Assembly (NCBI RefSeq): GCF_003115845.1
Contig: NZ_KZ819024.1
Coordinates: 186,001-250,000 of the forward strand
DNA from: Brenneria roseae subsp. roseae
Lineage (GTDB): Bacteria > Pseudomonadota > Gammaproteobacteria > Enterobacterales > Enterobacteriaceae
Direction of reading: 5' to 3'
Length of the DNA: 64,000 bases
The notes beneath the pieces were generated by a model. That model was not told where the DNA came from and ran no database searches. It was given only the letters and a program-made list of their open reading frames with translations. Of the stretch, positions 7,803 through 17,531 are shown piece after piece. Both the position numbers and the translations under genes were made by a program. Position 1 is the first letter of the stretch. Each line of letters begins with the position of its first letter.

Positions 7803-10400
7803 TCAGACTGCGGTCTGGAAGATCACGCCATCCGCTTTCTCGGTATATTGACCCAACTGGTCAAAATTCAGATAGCGGTAGGTATCCTGCGCGGTTTTAT
7901 CCACCTGGTTCATATAGGTTTGGTACTCTTCCGGCGTCGGCAGACGGCCCAGCAGGGATGCCACCGCGGCCAGTTCGGCGGAAGCCAGATATACATTCGC
8001 CCCCGTCCCTAAACGGTTCGGGAAATTACGCGTGGAAGTTGAAACCACCGTCGCACCGTCGGCCACTCGCGCCTGGTTACCCATACACAGCGAACAACCC
8101 GGGATTTCAATCCGTGCGCCGCTCTTGCCAAATACGCTGTAATAGCCTTCTTCCGTCAGCTGAGCCGCATCCATTTTGGTCGGCGGCGCAACCCACAGAC
8201 GGGTCGGCAACTGGCCTTTGTGGCTATCCAGCAGTTTACCTGCTGCACGGAAGTGACCAATGTTGGTCATACAGGAACCGATAAAGACTTCATCGATCTT
8301 TTCACCCTGCACGTCAGACAGCCAGCGAGCGTCATCCGGATCGTTCGGCGCACACAGGATCGGCTCTTTGATTTCAGCCAGATCGATGTCGATAACGGCG
8401 GCATATTCCGCATCGGCGTCCGCTTCAAGCAGTTGCGGATCGGCCAGCCATTTTTCCATGCCCTGAATACGACGTTCCAGCGTGCGACGATCGCCGTAGC
8501 CTTCCGAGATCATCCATTTCAGCAGCACGATGTTGGAATTCAGATACTCAACGATCGGCGCTTTATCCAGCTTGATGGTACAACCCGCGGCGGAACGCTC
8601 CGCCGAGGCATCCGTCAATTCAAACGCCTGCTCGACTTTCAGATCCGGCAGACCTTCGATTTCCAGAATACGACCGGAGAAAATGTTTTTCTTCCCTTTT
8701 TTCTCCACGGTCAGCAGGCCTTGCTTGATGGCATACAACGGAATGGCATGAACCAGATCGCGCAGCGTAATGCCCGGCTGCATTTTACCCTTGAAGCGAA
8801 CCAGTACGGACTCGGGCATATCCAGCGGCATCACGCCCGTTGCAGCGGCGAAGGCCACCAGCCCGGAACCCGCCGGGAAAGAAATGCCAATCGGGAAACG
8901 GGTATGGGAATCACCGCCGGTTCCCACGGTATCTGGCAGCAGCATGCGGTTCAACCAGGAGTGAATGACACCATCGCCCGGACGCAGGGAAACCCCGCCG
9001 CGGTTCATGATGAAATCAGGCAGCGTGTGGTGAGTCGTCACATCAACCGGCTTCGGATACGCCGCCGTATGACAGAAAGACTGCATCACCAGATCGGCGG
9101 AGAAGCCCAGACAGGCCAGATCTTTCAGTTCATCACGGGTCATCGGCCCGGTGGTGTCCTGCGACCCTACGGAGGTCATTTTCGGCTCGCAGTATTCGTT
9201 CGGACGAATACCGGCGACGCCACAGGCGCGGCCAACCATTTTCTGAGCCAGCGAGAAGCCCTTGGCGCTGGCTTCCACCGCTTTGGAAATACGGAATACG
9301 TCGCTGTGCGGCAGCCCCAGCGACTCACGGGCTTTGGAGGTCAGTCCACGACCGATGATCAGCGGGATACGTCCCCCTGCGCGAACTTCATCCAGCAGTA
9401 CGTCGGTTTTCAGTTCAAACGTCGCCAGCACGTCATTGGTGTCATGACGGCAAACTTCGCCTTTGTACGGATAGATATCAATCACATCGCCCATGTTCAG
9501 GTCGTTGACATCCACTTCAATCGGCAGCGCACCGGCATCTTCCATGGTGTTAAAGAAGATCGGCGCAATTTTACCGCCAAGCACCACGCCGCCGCCGCGT
9601 TTGTTAGGCACATAAGGGATGTCATCCCCCATGAACCACAGTACGGAGTTGGTTGCCGATTTACGTGAAGACCCCGTACCGACCACGTCGCCAACGTAAG
9701 CCAGCGGGAAACCTTTTTTGTTCAGTTCTTCGATTTGTTTGATCGGACCCACCACGCCCGGCTGATCGGGTTCAATGCCTTCCCGGGCATTTTTCAGCAT
9801 CGCCAACGCATGCAGCGGAATATCGGGACGCGACCAGGCGTCTGGCGCAGGCGACAGGTCATCGGTGTTGGTTTCACCGGTCACTTTAAATACGGTTACG
9901 GTAATCTTTTCCGCCAGCTCAGGGCGGGACAGGAACCACTCGGCATCCGCCCAGGATTGGATAACCTGCCTGGCATAAGCGTTACCCGCTTTCGCCTTCT
10001 CTTCCACATCATAAAAGTTGTCGAACATCAGCAAAGTGTGAGACAGGGCTTTGGCGGCAATGGGCGCCAGCACATCACTATCCAGTGCTTCAATCAGCGG
10101 GTGGATGTTGTAACCACCTTGCATGGTGCCCAGCAGCTCAACGGCTTTCTCAGGCGTCACCAGGGGAGAAGTGGCCTCGCCTTTTGCAATGGCCGCCAGA
10201 AAACCCGCTTTCACATACGCGGCTTCATCAACACCAGGGGGAACGCGGTTAGCTAACAGATCCAGTAAAACATCTTCTTCGCCTGCGGGTGGGTGCTTTA
10301 ATGACTCAACCAGCGCGGCCATTTGTATGGCATCTAACGGCTTAGGAACAATCCCCTGTGCAGCCCGGTCGGCTACGTGCTTACGATATTCTTCTAGCAC
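7803..10400 (-). CDS. acnB: Aconitate hydratase B
   Basis: AcnB interconverts citrate and isocitrate in the TCA cycle and also acts on 2-methylaconitate; apo-AcnB can bind mRNA. From the GTG at 10400 the protein is 865 residues, exactly the E. coli length, beginning with the expected [21 protein letters not shown] lies 6 bp upstream of this GTG. The [4Fe-4S] cysteines are present in IGSCMTNIG and GCSLCMGNQ. The N-terminal HEAT-like domain (residues 1-160) and swivel domain precede the catalytic domains, as is typical of AcnB. The frame could be read as far as 10571, but the extra residues have no counterpart. A terminator follows at 7729-7764. In E. coli acnB lies directly after lpd; here a 9-kb island separates them. 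Confidence 0.97.
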   Translation of the reverse strand: MLEEYRKHVADRAAQGIVPKPLDAIQMAALVESLKHPPAGEEDVLLDLLANRVPPGVDEAAYVKAGFLAAIAKGEATSPLVTPEKAVELLGTMQGGYNIHPLIEALDSDVLAPIAAKALSHTLLMFDNFYDVEEKAKAGNAYARQVIQSWADAEWFLSRPELAEKITVTVFKVTGETNTDDLSPAPDAWSRPDIPLHALAMLKNAREGIEPDQPGVVGPIKQIEELNKKGFPLAYVGDVVGTGSSRKSATNSVLWFMGDDIPYVPNKRGGGVVLGGKIAPIFFNTMEDAGALPIEVDVNDLNMGDVIDIYPYKGEVCRHDTNDVLATFELKTDVLLDEVRAGGRIPLIIGRGLTSKARESLGLPHSDVFRISKAVEASAKGFSLAQKMVGRACGVAGIRPNEYCEPKMTSVGSQDTTGPMTRDELKDLACLGFSADLVMQSFCHTAAYPKPVDVTTHHTLPDFIMNRGGVSLRPGDGVIHSWLNRMLLPDTVGTGGDSHTRFPIGISFPAGSGLVAFAAATGVMPLDMPESVLVRFKGKMQPGITLRDLVHAIPLYAIKQGLLTVEKKGKKNIFSGRILEIEGLPDLKVEQAFELTDASAERSAAGCTIKLDKAPIVEYLNSNIVLLKWMISEGYGDRRTLERRIQGMEKWLADPQLLEADADAEYAAVIDIDLAEIKEPILCAPNDPDDARWLSDVQGEKIDEVFIGSCMTNIGHFRAAGKLLDSHKGQLPTRLWVAPPTKMDAAQLTEEGYYSVFGKSGARIEIPGCSLCMGNQARVADGATVVSTSTRNFPNRLGTGANVYLASAELAAVASLLGRLPTPEEYQTYMNQVDKTAQDTYRYLNFDQLGQYTEKADGVIFQTAV

Positions 10401-10937
10401 GACTTTCTCCTCGCTCTCATTGTCTTCGTTATGCCCGGCGCTCTTGTCCCGGTCTTGATGTCCATGCCTGGGTGTAAGCTTGTGGATGTAAGGTAATAGA
10501 GTGTCCGGTCCAGCCTCGTCAGCATACCAGAATTTGAATCGATTGTTAATTCGTTCACATAATAGCAACATTAATTATTATTAAATCGACCCTTATGCAC
10601 GGTTAGTTATTTTTATCCGATGCTGGCTGACTTCAGCAGAATAGCATGCTCCTGATAACACACACTATACCCAATAGATTTCAAGGCGATCATCGCGTAA
10701 ATCATCTTGCTTTCCAAGCCGATAACGGTGTGAGACCAAAGACCGGCACCGCAGCGCTTTAACAAAATGGCGGGGACGACATGGCAGGAAAAAGTCCGGA
10801 CCGTTCACGATAGAATATGCGTAATTGTTAATAACCCGACTCCGGCGTAGCTCATAATAAATCAGTATGCAAACAATTGCCCCAACTGCCGATAGGCTAT
10901 TAATAGTTAGGACAATATTGATACACCGGGAGTCGCT
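10401..10937. promoter_or_regulatory. acnB promoter region and MCP upstream region
   Basis: This 537-bp intergenic stretch separates the divergent acnB and chemoreceptor genes. TGAATCGATT at 10535-10544 resembles the left part of a Cra (FruR) operator, and Cra is known to act on acnB in E. coli; the match is partial. A copy of the TATACCCAATAGATTTCAAG repeat lies at 10666-10685. No gene is evident in the rest. Confidence 0.4.
10666..10685 (+). repeat. Interspersed repeat copy A (TATACCCAATAGATTTCAAG)
   Basis: This 20-mer is identical to the reverse complement of 26603-26622, and its first 15 bases match 28032-28046. The sequence after it diverges within a few bases, so only the end of the element is kept here. 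Confidence 0.7.
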
Positions 10938-12566
10938 ATGTTGTTGTTGCGAAATATCACCATCAGAAAAGTATTGTTGATTATTCTCAGCCTTTTTTTG
11001 TTGTTATGGGGAGGCGTCTCATGGTTCACATTATCATCCCTCAATCAGGCGACGCATTTCCTGACCATCGGTAATACACAGGTTGAAGGGTTAAATACCC
11101 TGACCGACGGCAATAATCAGGCATTACGCGCCGCAATCCGCCTCAATCAGGCCATGACGCTGATGCAAAGCGGAAAACTGGATGACATTGACGTTACGGT
11201 TTCGTCAGCCGTCGACGCCTTAAAGAGCAGCAAAGATAACCTTGAGAAATTCAAACAACAAACGCATCCACAGATTGATCGGCAGGTAGTCGATAACGTG
11301 ATTGCAGCCTGGAGCAAACTCATCGACCAGGGATTGCAGCCCATGATGGACACGCTGCAAGAAAAACGCTTTGCCGAGTACCGGCGTTTATTCCGGGATG
11401 ATTTTCAGTCTTTGAATGAGGCATTTATCACCGAGTTAAATCTTTATCAGGCCCTGTCAGCGGATAACCATACGTTGCAGCAGATCTATTCGCTGGTCGA
11501 CTGGTGTAAAAAGATCCTGATTGCCGCCATGGCGACGGGCGCCATCATCCTGTTGCTGACCGATCGTTATCTGTCGAGCTATGTGGTTAAACCCCTGACC
11601 TTGATTAAAGCGCATTTCCGTACGCTGGCGGAAGGACGGCTCGATCGCTCTCTGGAAGATTTCGGCCGTAACGACGCAGGCCAGCTTATTCCCTATCTGA
11701 AAGAGATGCAGGAAAGCCTGAAATCAACGGTATCCACCATCCGCGACAGCGCCCACTCCATTTATCAGGGCACGGCGGAGATCAGCGCCGGTAACAACGA
11801 TCTCTCTTCCCGTACGGAACAGCAGGCATCGGCATTGCAACAGACCGCGGCCAGCATGGAGCAGTTGGGTATTACGGTGAAACATAATACCGATAACGTT
11901 CATCAGGCCACGAGACTGGCGGAGAATGCCGCTACGGTCGCCAAACAGGGCTGGGAAATGGAACGTGAACTGGGCGTCATTATGCAGAGTATCGCCACCA
12001 GCTCGCATAAAATTACCGAAATTACCGGCATGATCAACAGCATAGCTTTTCAAACAAACATTCTGGCGCTAAACGCCGCCGTAGAGGCGGCGCGCGCCGG
12101 TGAGCAAGGACGCAGTTTCGCCGTGGTGGCGGGAGAAGTGCGTAATCTGGCGCAAAAAAGCGCTCAGGCGGCCAAGGAAATCGAGGGTCTGATTACTGAA
12201 TCCGTTGAACGCGTTGATGCCGGTTCCAGGCAGGTAGCGCGAACCAGCGAAGTCATGGACGGCGTGATTACCTCTATCCGGCAGGTGAACGATCTGATGG
12301 GCGAGATTGCATCGGCTTCCGACGAACAGGCTCAGGGAATCAATCAGGTCAGTCAGGCGGTTACGGAGATGGACAGCGTCACACAGCAGAACGCCGCACT
12401 GGTGGAACAATCTGCGGCAGCGGCGGCATCGCTGGAAGAGCAGGCCCGCCAGCTCACCCAGGCAGCGGCAATATTCCAACTGGGGCAGGACAGCGATCGA
12501 CAGGAAGACACCGGCGCTTTCACACCGCCAATTTCACAGCTATCGATGCTCGGAACGGCATCCTGA
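10938..12566 (+). CDS. Methyl-accepting chemotaxis protein
   Basis: The 542-residue transducer has a first membrane segment at about residues 10-31 and a helical periplasmic ligand domain to about 188, of the Tar/Tsr four-helix type. A second membrane segment lies at about 190-210, then HAMP, then the long cytoplasmic coiled coil. The conserved hairpin tip [20 protein letters not shown] is at about residues 370-389. It ends in LSMLGTAS and lacks the C-terminal NWETF pentapeptide that tethers CheR and CheB in high-abundance receptors, so it probably relies on other receptors for adaptation. The ligand cannot be told from sequence. GGGAG precedes the ATG. It stands alone, convergent with the esterase gene. 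Confidence 0.93.
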   Translation: MLLLRNITIRKVLLIILSLFLLLWGGVSWFTLSSLNQATHFLTIGNTQVEGLNTLTDGNNQALRAAIRLNQAMTLMQSGKLDDIDVTVSSAVDALKSSKDNLEKFKQQTHPQIDRQVVDNVIAAWSKLIDQGLQPMMDTLQEKRFAEYRRLFRDDFQSLNEAFITELNLYQALSADNHTLQQIYSLVDWCKKILIAAMATGAIILLLTDRYLSSYVVKPLTLIKAHFRTLAEGRLDRSLEDFGRNDAGQLIPYLKEMQESLKSTVSTIRDSAHSIYQGTAEISAGNNDLSSRTEQQASALQQTAASMEQLGITVKHNTDNVHQATRLAENAATVAKQGWEMERELGVIMQSIATSSHKITEITGMINSIAFQTNILALNAAVEAARAGEQGRSFAVVAGEVRNLAQKSAQAAKEIEGLITESVERVDAGSRQVARTSEVMDGVITSIRQVNDLMGEIASASDEQAQGINQVSQAVTEMDSVTQQNAALVEQSAAAAASLEEQARQLTQAAAIFQLGQDSDRQEDTGAFTPPISQLSMLGTAS

Positions 12567-12613
12567 GAATCGGGGCGTCGGGGAAAAAAGCTGAAAACCA
12601 TTTTCTGAAGTTC

Positions 12614-13471
12614 TTATCGACCATTTCCGGCAGGATCCTGCCGGAAATGGGTACGCAACGCATGCTGCAAAGCGAACAACGGAACGGATTGATGCGACTG
12701 TTCAGGATAAATATCCAGCGTAACCTGTAAATTCGATGAGTGGTTCTGCAACGACCACGCCAGTTCCCGGATCCCGTCGACCATCCGCCGCTGATGACGA
12801 TGCCGCCGCAGCGCGAGACGCTGTTCGTCGGGCAACTGCCATTCCCACGGTTCCAGCGACTGTTCATATTCTCCCACCGATAAGGCCAGACTGGCGGTGT
12901 GCGGTATCGAGCGCGCAAGAAAACGTTCGGCTTGCTGAATAAGGTAACCCCCATTCCACCAGACGGATGGACTGGCGGCATAAAAATGCTGAAACGCGTT
13001 TGGTGCCGCAAACAGCGTATCGACAGTAAACAAACCGCCATAGGAATGACCGAATAATGCTTCGCGCCGGCTGTCAGTTGCATATTTACCGGCAATAAAT
13101 GGTTTTAACTCGCTCAGGATAAAGTGACGAAACCCTGCCGCATTACCCGCCATACCGGATGGATAATACCCGCCCTGCGGATTCGCTTCCGGCACGATGC
13201 ACTCAACCGCAGGACGATAGTCCCGTTCACGCCGGGTAGGGCCATCGTAATCAATCGCCGCAATAATCCCCCCGCCCATGCCGCAACGCGGATGGGCCAG
13301 CGCGTCCATCAATGACACGGCGACAGGAAAATAGCGGGCGCCATCCAGGAGATAAATAACCGGCCAACCCTGCGGCGGCGGCGGGATATCAGGGCAAAAG
13401 GACATAATGCGAAAGCGTCCGCATGCGGACGAGTCAAACATCTCATCACATGTATTGCGTAACTGATACAT
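12614..13471 (-). CDS. Siderophore esterase of the IroE/Fes type (alpha/beta hydrolase)
   Basis: The 285-residue protein is an esterase-D/Fes-type alpha/beta hydrolase (PF00756-like). It shows PVIYLLDGARYF near residue 40, the nucleophile motif GHSYGG at about 141-146 (Ser143), and a C-terminal catalytic-type histidine in YPEQSHQSVP. Relatives IroE, Fes and BesA cleave catecholate trilactone siderophores to release iron. No signal peptide is visible, so a cytoplasmic Fes-like role is more likely than periplasmic. An AGGAGG ribosome site lies just before the ATG. It lies downstream of the TonB-dependent receptor on the same strand, separated by two terminator-like hairpins. A 30-bp perfect palindrome covers part of its last codons. 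Confidence 0.8.
   Translation of the reverse strand: MYQLRNTCDEMFDSSACGRFRIMSFCPDIPPPPQGWPVIYLLDGARYFPVAVSLMDALAHPRCGMGGGIIAAIDYDGPTRRERDYRPAVECIVPEANPQGGYYPSGMAGNAAGFRHFILSELKPFIAGKYATDSRREALFGHSYGGLFTVDTLFAAPNAFQHFYAASPSVWWNGGYLIQQAERFLARSIPHTASLALSVGEYEQSLEPWEWQLPDEQRLALRRHRHQRRMVDGIRELAWSLQNHSSNLQVTLDIYPEQSHQSVPLFALQHALRTHFRQDPAGNGR
12621..12650. repeat. Perfect 30-bp palindrome at the 3' end of the esterase gene
   Basis: CCATTTCCGGCAGGA is followed immediately by its exact reverse complement, giving a 30-bp palindrome with no spacer inside the last coding stretch of the esterase gene and close to the convergent chemoreceptor stop. It could form a hairpin in transcripts from either side. 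Confidence 0.9.
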
Positions 13472-13525
13472 CCATCCTCCTGAACTTTTTCTTATTATTT
13501 ATGTTGACGCCCTACTTGCCAAACC

Positions 13526-13548
13526 AAAAAACGCCGGAAGCGTTTTTT
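13526..13548. terminator. Bidirectional terminator-like hairpin before the esterase gene
   Basis: AAAAAACGC pairs with GCGTTTTTT around a CGGAA loop, with A and T runs on both flanks, so it could stop transcription in either direction. It lies between the receptor and esterase genes. Confidence 0.65.
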
Positions 13549-13588
13549 GACCACGCCCGGCGTTGGCCCGTCAGGGATGGCTGATCAC

Positions 13589-13622
13589 AAAAAATCCGGT
13601 GGGTAAATTACCCCCACCGGAA
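13589..13622 (-). terminator. Intrinsic terminator downstream of the TonB-dependent receptor
   Basis: TCCGGTGGG pairs with CCCACCGGA around a nine-base loop and is followed on the minus strand by TTTTTT. It suggests that the receptor and the esterase have separate transcripts or reduced readthrough. Confidence 0.75.
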
Positions 13623-13688
13623 ACGATAGTGCGATGACGCCCGGTCTTTTAACCGGCGCCAACACGCGGCACCGGCTTAGCATAACCG

Positions 13689-15989
13689 TTAAAAGCGGGT
13701 ATTCAGGCTGACAAAGAAGGTTCTGCCCGGTTCATTGTAGGTGGCCGCGCCGGCGCCATATGCAGTTACGGCCGTCCCGGTGGCGGTGGTATTAGTCAAC
13801 GACTGCGCATTACCTGCCCTGAACTGACGTTTATCAAGCAGGTTATCAACACCGACAGTAACGCTGGCATACTTATTCACATCATAAGTGCCACTCAGAC
13901 CGAACACCGCATACGGGCTAACTTCGTGCCGATCATACTCGGCAGTCAATGGCAGAGACGATGTCGCCTCTCCCTTATAGTTATATTTCTTCGGTTTCTG
14001 ACGACCATACCAGGTCATGTCTGCCAGGAAAGAAAGGCTGTCAGTTGCCTGCCAACTGACAGAGGAATTCAGAGTGAATTCCGGTGTAATCGACAAATAA
14101 TCACCAGTGGTTTTGTTTTTCGACTGCAACATCCAGGTAATATTATTATTCCAACTGATAGTATCCGTTACCGGAATATTCAGCGTACCTTCCACCCCTT
14201 CCACCAATGCTTTTGGTACGTTTTCCCATTGAAGAATGGCTGAATCAAGCGTGGTCGTTGAACCTGTTGAATGTATGCCAGATTCAATCTTATTACGATA
14301 ATCATTACGGAAATAGGTCACGCCAGCCTGATAACCGTTACGATGAAACTCAAGACCAATTTCCTTATTAATACTGGTTTCCGCCTTCAGATCCTCATTC
14401 CCCATCAGGTAACATCCGTTTGTACCTGCAACACTACAACCATTGCCACGGCTATAGAGCAAATAATTGGGATTCATCTGATAAAGATTCGGTGCTTTAT
14501 AAGCGCGGGCAATACCCATTTTCAACGTAAAATCTTCACCCAATTGTTGAGACAGGTTCAGCGACGGGCTCCAGTTACTCCCGACTATACTGTGATGATC
14601 GAAACGTAAAGCCGGCGTCAGCATAGTGCTGTCAGTCATTTCAATATTGTCTTCAGCAAAGACCGATGCAATACGGGCTGACATACGATCGTTGCGTGTG
14701 CCAGTAGGGTATCCGTCGATGATTCCGCCCAGTTGTGATTGCGTATTCGAGGCTGGATCTTTTAATTTCTGTTCAGACCACTCGACCCCAATGGTTGCCG
14801 TCTGATTAAACAGCGCCTCAAACGGGATATTAACTTCACTGTGGCCAGTAAATGCATCCAGCTTGATGGTGCTGAAGTCATTCCCTTCCGGCCGACCGGC
14901 TGGCCCACCCGCCAACAACTCAAAAATACGCGTATTGTGGGTACGTTCATATTGCAGGTAAGAGGTTGAACTTACACCACTATCCCAATAGCCACGATGG
15001 GTGATGGCAAAATTCTGCCGGTACATCCGATTGGTTTCCCGACCATAATTTTCCAGTGAGGTGGCACTACTGTTGTTATTTTCGGTATCCCCAGCGTAGA
15101 TATTGCCCTGACGGCTGGCGCCGGCTTCAAATTCCAGCGACTGCTGTTTGGTAATGTCCCAGCGCAGCAGACCATTAATATCTTTATTGCGCACCCCTTC
15201 CCGCCCGGCCGGGATGGTAGTTGACAGTGGGCTGATCTGGTGGCCGTCGTTAATATCCCAGGCATCGGCCTGCGTTTTATTGATATTACCGAACAGACGG
15301 AAACTCAGGTTATCGGTCAGCCCGCCCATCAGGCTGAAATCGGTGCGTTTGGTCGCCCCTTCAGACTTATGCGCCGGCATATTCATATAGGTATTCCAGG
15401 TGCCGTGCAGTTCCTGCGTTGGCTGTTTGGTAATGATATTCACCACCCCGCCCGCGGCCCCATTGCCGTAGCGTGCCGCAGCCGGCCCCCGCAACACTTC
15501 AATCCGTTCTACCATATCGGCAGGTACCCAGTTGGTATCGCCACGGGTATCACGCTCGCCGCGCCAGCCATAGCGTACTGCATTACGGCTGGAAACAGGT
15601 TTACCGTCCACCAGAATCAGGGTATTTTCCGGCCCCATGCCACGCAGGTCGATCTGACGGTTATTTCCGCGGGAGCCACTGTTTGAGTTACCCGACAGAT
15701 TAACCCCCGGCATGGTACGTATCAGTTCCGACAGGTCGTTAGCCGGTGGTCGCTTACTGATATCTTCCGCGGTAATCACCGACACACCGGGAGCCTGCCG
15801 GGTTTGTTCTGCGGCGGTCACCACCATTGTATCGCCCGATGTGCTATTATTTTCAGCCTGTTCCTGAACCTGAACGGCAGGCTCGTCAGAGGCAGCGCCT
15901 GTCGTTTGCGCAACAGTCAGAAAAGCGCTCATCCCACAGCTGACGCCAATGAGAGTCGCCAGATAATGGCGTGGTTGTGGTAATTTCAT
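13689..15989 (-). CDS. TonB-dependent catecholate siderophore receptor, IroN/FepA-like
   Basis: This outer-membrane receptor has a signal peptide (MKLPQPRHYLATLIGVSCGM onward, cleavage near TTGA) and a TonB box DTMVVTA. A plug domain with GMGPENTLILVDGKPVSSR and GAAGGVVNIITK precedes a 22-strand-type barrel ending in NEPGRTFFVSLNTRF, whose terminal Phe fits barrel assembly. Stretches such as NNRQIDLRGMGPENTL and ARAYKAPNLYQMNPNY match the FepA, PfeA and IroN group, and parts of the C-terminal half look closest to IroN. The substrate is therefore probably ferric enterobactin or a relative. The ATG at 15989 has AGGA at good distance; a longer start at 15998 is possible. The AraC-type regulator is divergent, and the IroE/Fes-like esterase lies downstream. 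Confidence 0.92.
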   Translation of the reverse strand: MKLPQPRHYLATLIGVSCGMSAFLTVAQTTGAASDEPAVQVQEQAENNSTSGDTMVVTAAEQTRQAPGVSVITAEDISKRPPANDLSELIRTMPGVNLSGNSNSGSRGNNRQIDLRGMGPENTLILVDGKPVSSRNAVRYGWRGERDTRGDTNWVPADMVERIEVLRGPAAARYGNGAAGGVVNIITKQPTQELHGTWNTYMNMPAHKSEGATKRTDFSLMGGLTDNLSFRLFGNINKTQADAWDINDGHQISPLSTTIPAGREGVRNKDINGLLRWDITKQQSLEFEAGASRQGNIYAGDTENNNSSATSLENYGRETNRMYRQNFAITHRGYWDSGVSSTSYLQYERTHNTRIFELLAGGPAGRPEGNDFSTIKLDAFTGHSEVNIPFEALFNQTATIGVEWSEQKLKDPASNTQSQLGGIIDGYPTGTRNDRMSARIASVFAEDNIEMTDSTMLTPALRFDHHSIVGSNWSPSLNLSQQLGEDFTLKMGIARAYKAPNLYQMNPNYLLYSRGNGCSVAGTNGCYLMGNEDLKAETSINKEIGLEFHRNGYQAGVTYFRNDYRNKIESGIHSTGSTTTLDSAILQWENVPKALVEGVEGTLNIPVTDTISWNNNITWMLQSKNKTTGDYLSITPEFTLNSSVSWQATDSLSFLADMTWYGRQKPKKYNYKGEATSSLPLTAEYDRHEVSPYAVFGLSGTYDVNKYASVTVGVDNLLDKRQFRAGNAQSLTNTTATGTAVTAYGAGAATYNEPGRTFFVSLNTRF

Positions 15990-16430
15990 CAAAATCATCC
16001 TGCCCTGTAATCAATGAGTCTATCGTCTGACAGACGTTCTGGTGCCGCTACGGATACCGCAAACGTAACGGACAATCAGCAACGTGCTGAATAATAAGGG
16101 CGGAGAGAAAACCGGCGGCAAGCACGGTTGTCATCAAGGAGAACATCGTGTGTCGTGGTGAACACGTGTCGTTGTAAACGCATGTTGTTCTACATACGCA
16201 TTGTTGTAATCAGTCAGTCCTTTTTCTCCGCAATACCAACAATGGCGCATGCGCATAAACGACGAGGAAACGATCCTCAACGAAAAATGCTATTGAGAAG
16301 TATTTGCATTACCATTTTGGCGCAGTCATTGTTACATTTGTCATTCGGAATGAGGTTTGCACTAACAGCAAATTGTTTTGCCAAAACATCAAAATGGCGG
16401 GGAATAACCAGATAAATACCAGGGGGAATC
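15990..16430. promoter_or_regulatory. Divergent control region of the siderophore receptor and AraC-type regulator
   Basis: This region of about 440 bp separates the receptor and the AraC-type gene. TATTGAGAAGTATTTGCATT at 16291-16310 resembles enterobacterial Fur sites of the fepA type, which contain TATTTGCATT, so iron control is likely though not shown. No open frame here has convincing coding features. An AGGGGGA ribosome site sits directly before the regulator start. Confidence 0.45.
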
Positions 16431-17414
16431 ATGCAAAATACTATTCCATCGTCAAAATCCATCTATAAAAATCACATTGTGCAACAGTCCAGCCTGGTAT
16501 CGAATGACTACCGTCTGCTCGGCCCCAAATGGGTGGATGACACGCCCGTGCTCTTTGGCAGTTTCAGCGTTATCCCGTTGAACCAGCATGTAACCTTGCA
16601 TATTGCCGACGTTATCAACCTGCACAATATGAAAACTCAGGGCATGCTGAATGGTGCGATCAAGCTCGCCATCGTGGTCAATGGCACTGCGCATGTGACA
16701 TTTGGCGAACAGCAATTACATCTGGGGGAGCATCAGCCCGCTTCCCTGGTGGTGTTAACCGAGCCCACCCTGTTTACCCGCATCGGCAAACGTGATGAAT
16801 ATGAACGCACCGTTTCACTGACCTTCAGCCGCGAGTGGCTATACGGTAATCTGCTGGATAGCGTCAATGACTGGCAGGCAATCTATGATTTTACCCAGAC
16901 GCACCTCGCCACGCACCTGTGGACGCCCTCCCGTCAGGCGCTGGCCATTGCCCTGCAAATATTGAATTCGGAACCCTGTAAAACACCGCTTCAGCGGCTT
17001 TACCTTGAAACCCAGTGCATGAATCTGATTATTGAGGCTTTCACTTCTCTGACAGCCAGCGTCATGCAGGAAAAAAATAATGGCGTCACGCTGCGGGGAT
17101 ATCACCGTATTCAACAAGTCAGGGATATGCTGGAAAGCGGAATGGCCGACCAGCTCTCAATGAGCGAAATTGCCAAAAGCGTTAATATGAGTGAAAGTAC
17201 GCTACAGCGACATTTTCGTCAGACCTTCAACATGACGGTGTTTGAATACTTGCGTAACTGCCGGTTACAGCGCGCCATGCTGGCCTTGAAAAAAGACGGT
17301 ATCGGTATTGCGCAGGCCGCCAGTATCGCTGGCTATAACAGCCCCGCCAACTTCGCTACCGCGTTGCGGCGCGCATTTGGCATTACACCGGGGCAGTTGA
17401 AAGATCGGTTCTGA
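16431..17414 (+). CDS. AraC-family regulator, PchR/YbtA-like
   Basis: The 327-residue protein has an N-terminal sensor region and a C-terminal double helix-turn-helix of AraC type from about residue 225 (LSMSEIAKSVNMSESTLQRH, then GIAQAASIAGYNSPANFA). The N-terminal section FGSFSVIPLNQHVTLHIADV and the genomic setting beside a TonB-dependent receptor fit the PchR and YbtA class, which activate siderophore receptor genes on binding the ferric siderophore in the cytoplasm. It is transcribed divergently from the receptor behind AGGGGGA. Activation of the receptor gene is inferred. Confidence 0.87.
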   Translation: MQNTIPSSKSIYKNHIVQQSSLVSNDYRLLGPKWVDDTPVLFGSFSVIPLNQHVTLHIADVINLHNMKTQGMLNGAIKLAIVVNGTAHVTFGEQQLHLGEHQPASLVVLTEPTLFTRIGKRDEYERTVSLTFSREWLYGNLLDSVNDWQAIYDFTQTHLATHLWTPSRQALAIALQILNSEPCKTPLQRLYLETQCMNLIIEAFTSLTASVMQEKNNGVTLRGYHRIQQVRDMLESGMADQLSMSEIAKSVNMSESTLQRHFRQTFNMTVFEYLRNCRLQRAMLALKKDGIGIAQAASIAGYNSPANFATALRRAFGITPGQLKDRF

Positions 17415-17531
17415 ACGAATGAATTACCGTTGATATAATTCAAACCAATAATATATTTCATTTAGTTATTAATACCCTTTCAACAGAGCGCAGTAGATTA
17501 AGACATCTTTATTGCTGACTTTTTGCCGCTT

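Noticed and set aside
8220-9668. Long 482-codon plus-strand frame
   Set aside because: It lies wholly inside acnB on the other strand and has no recognisable motifs; acnB is certain.
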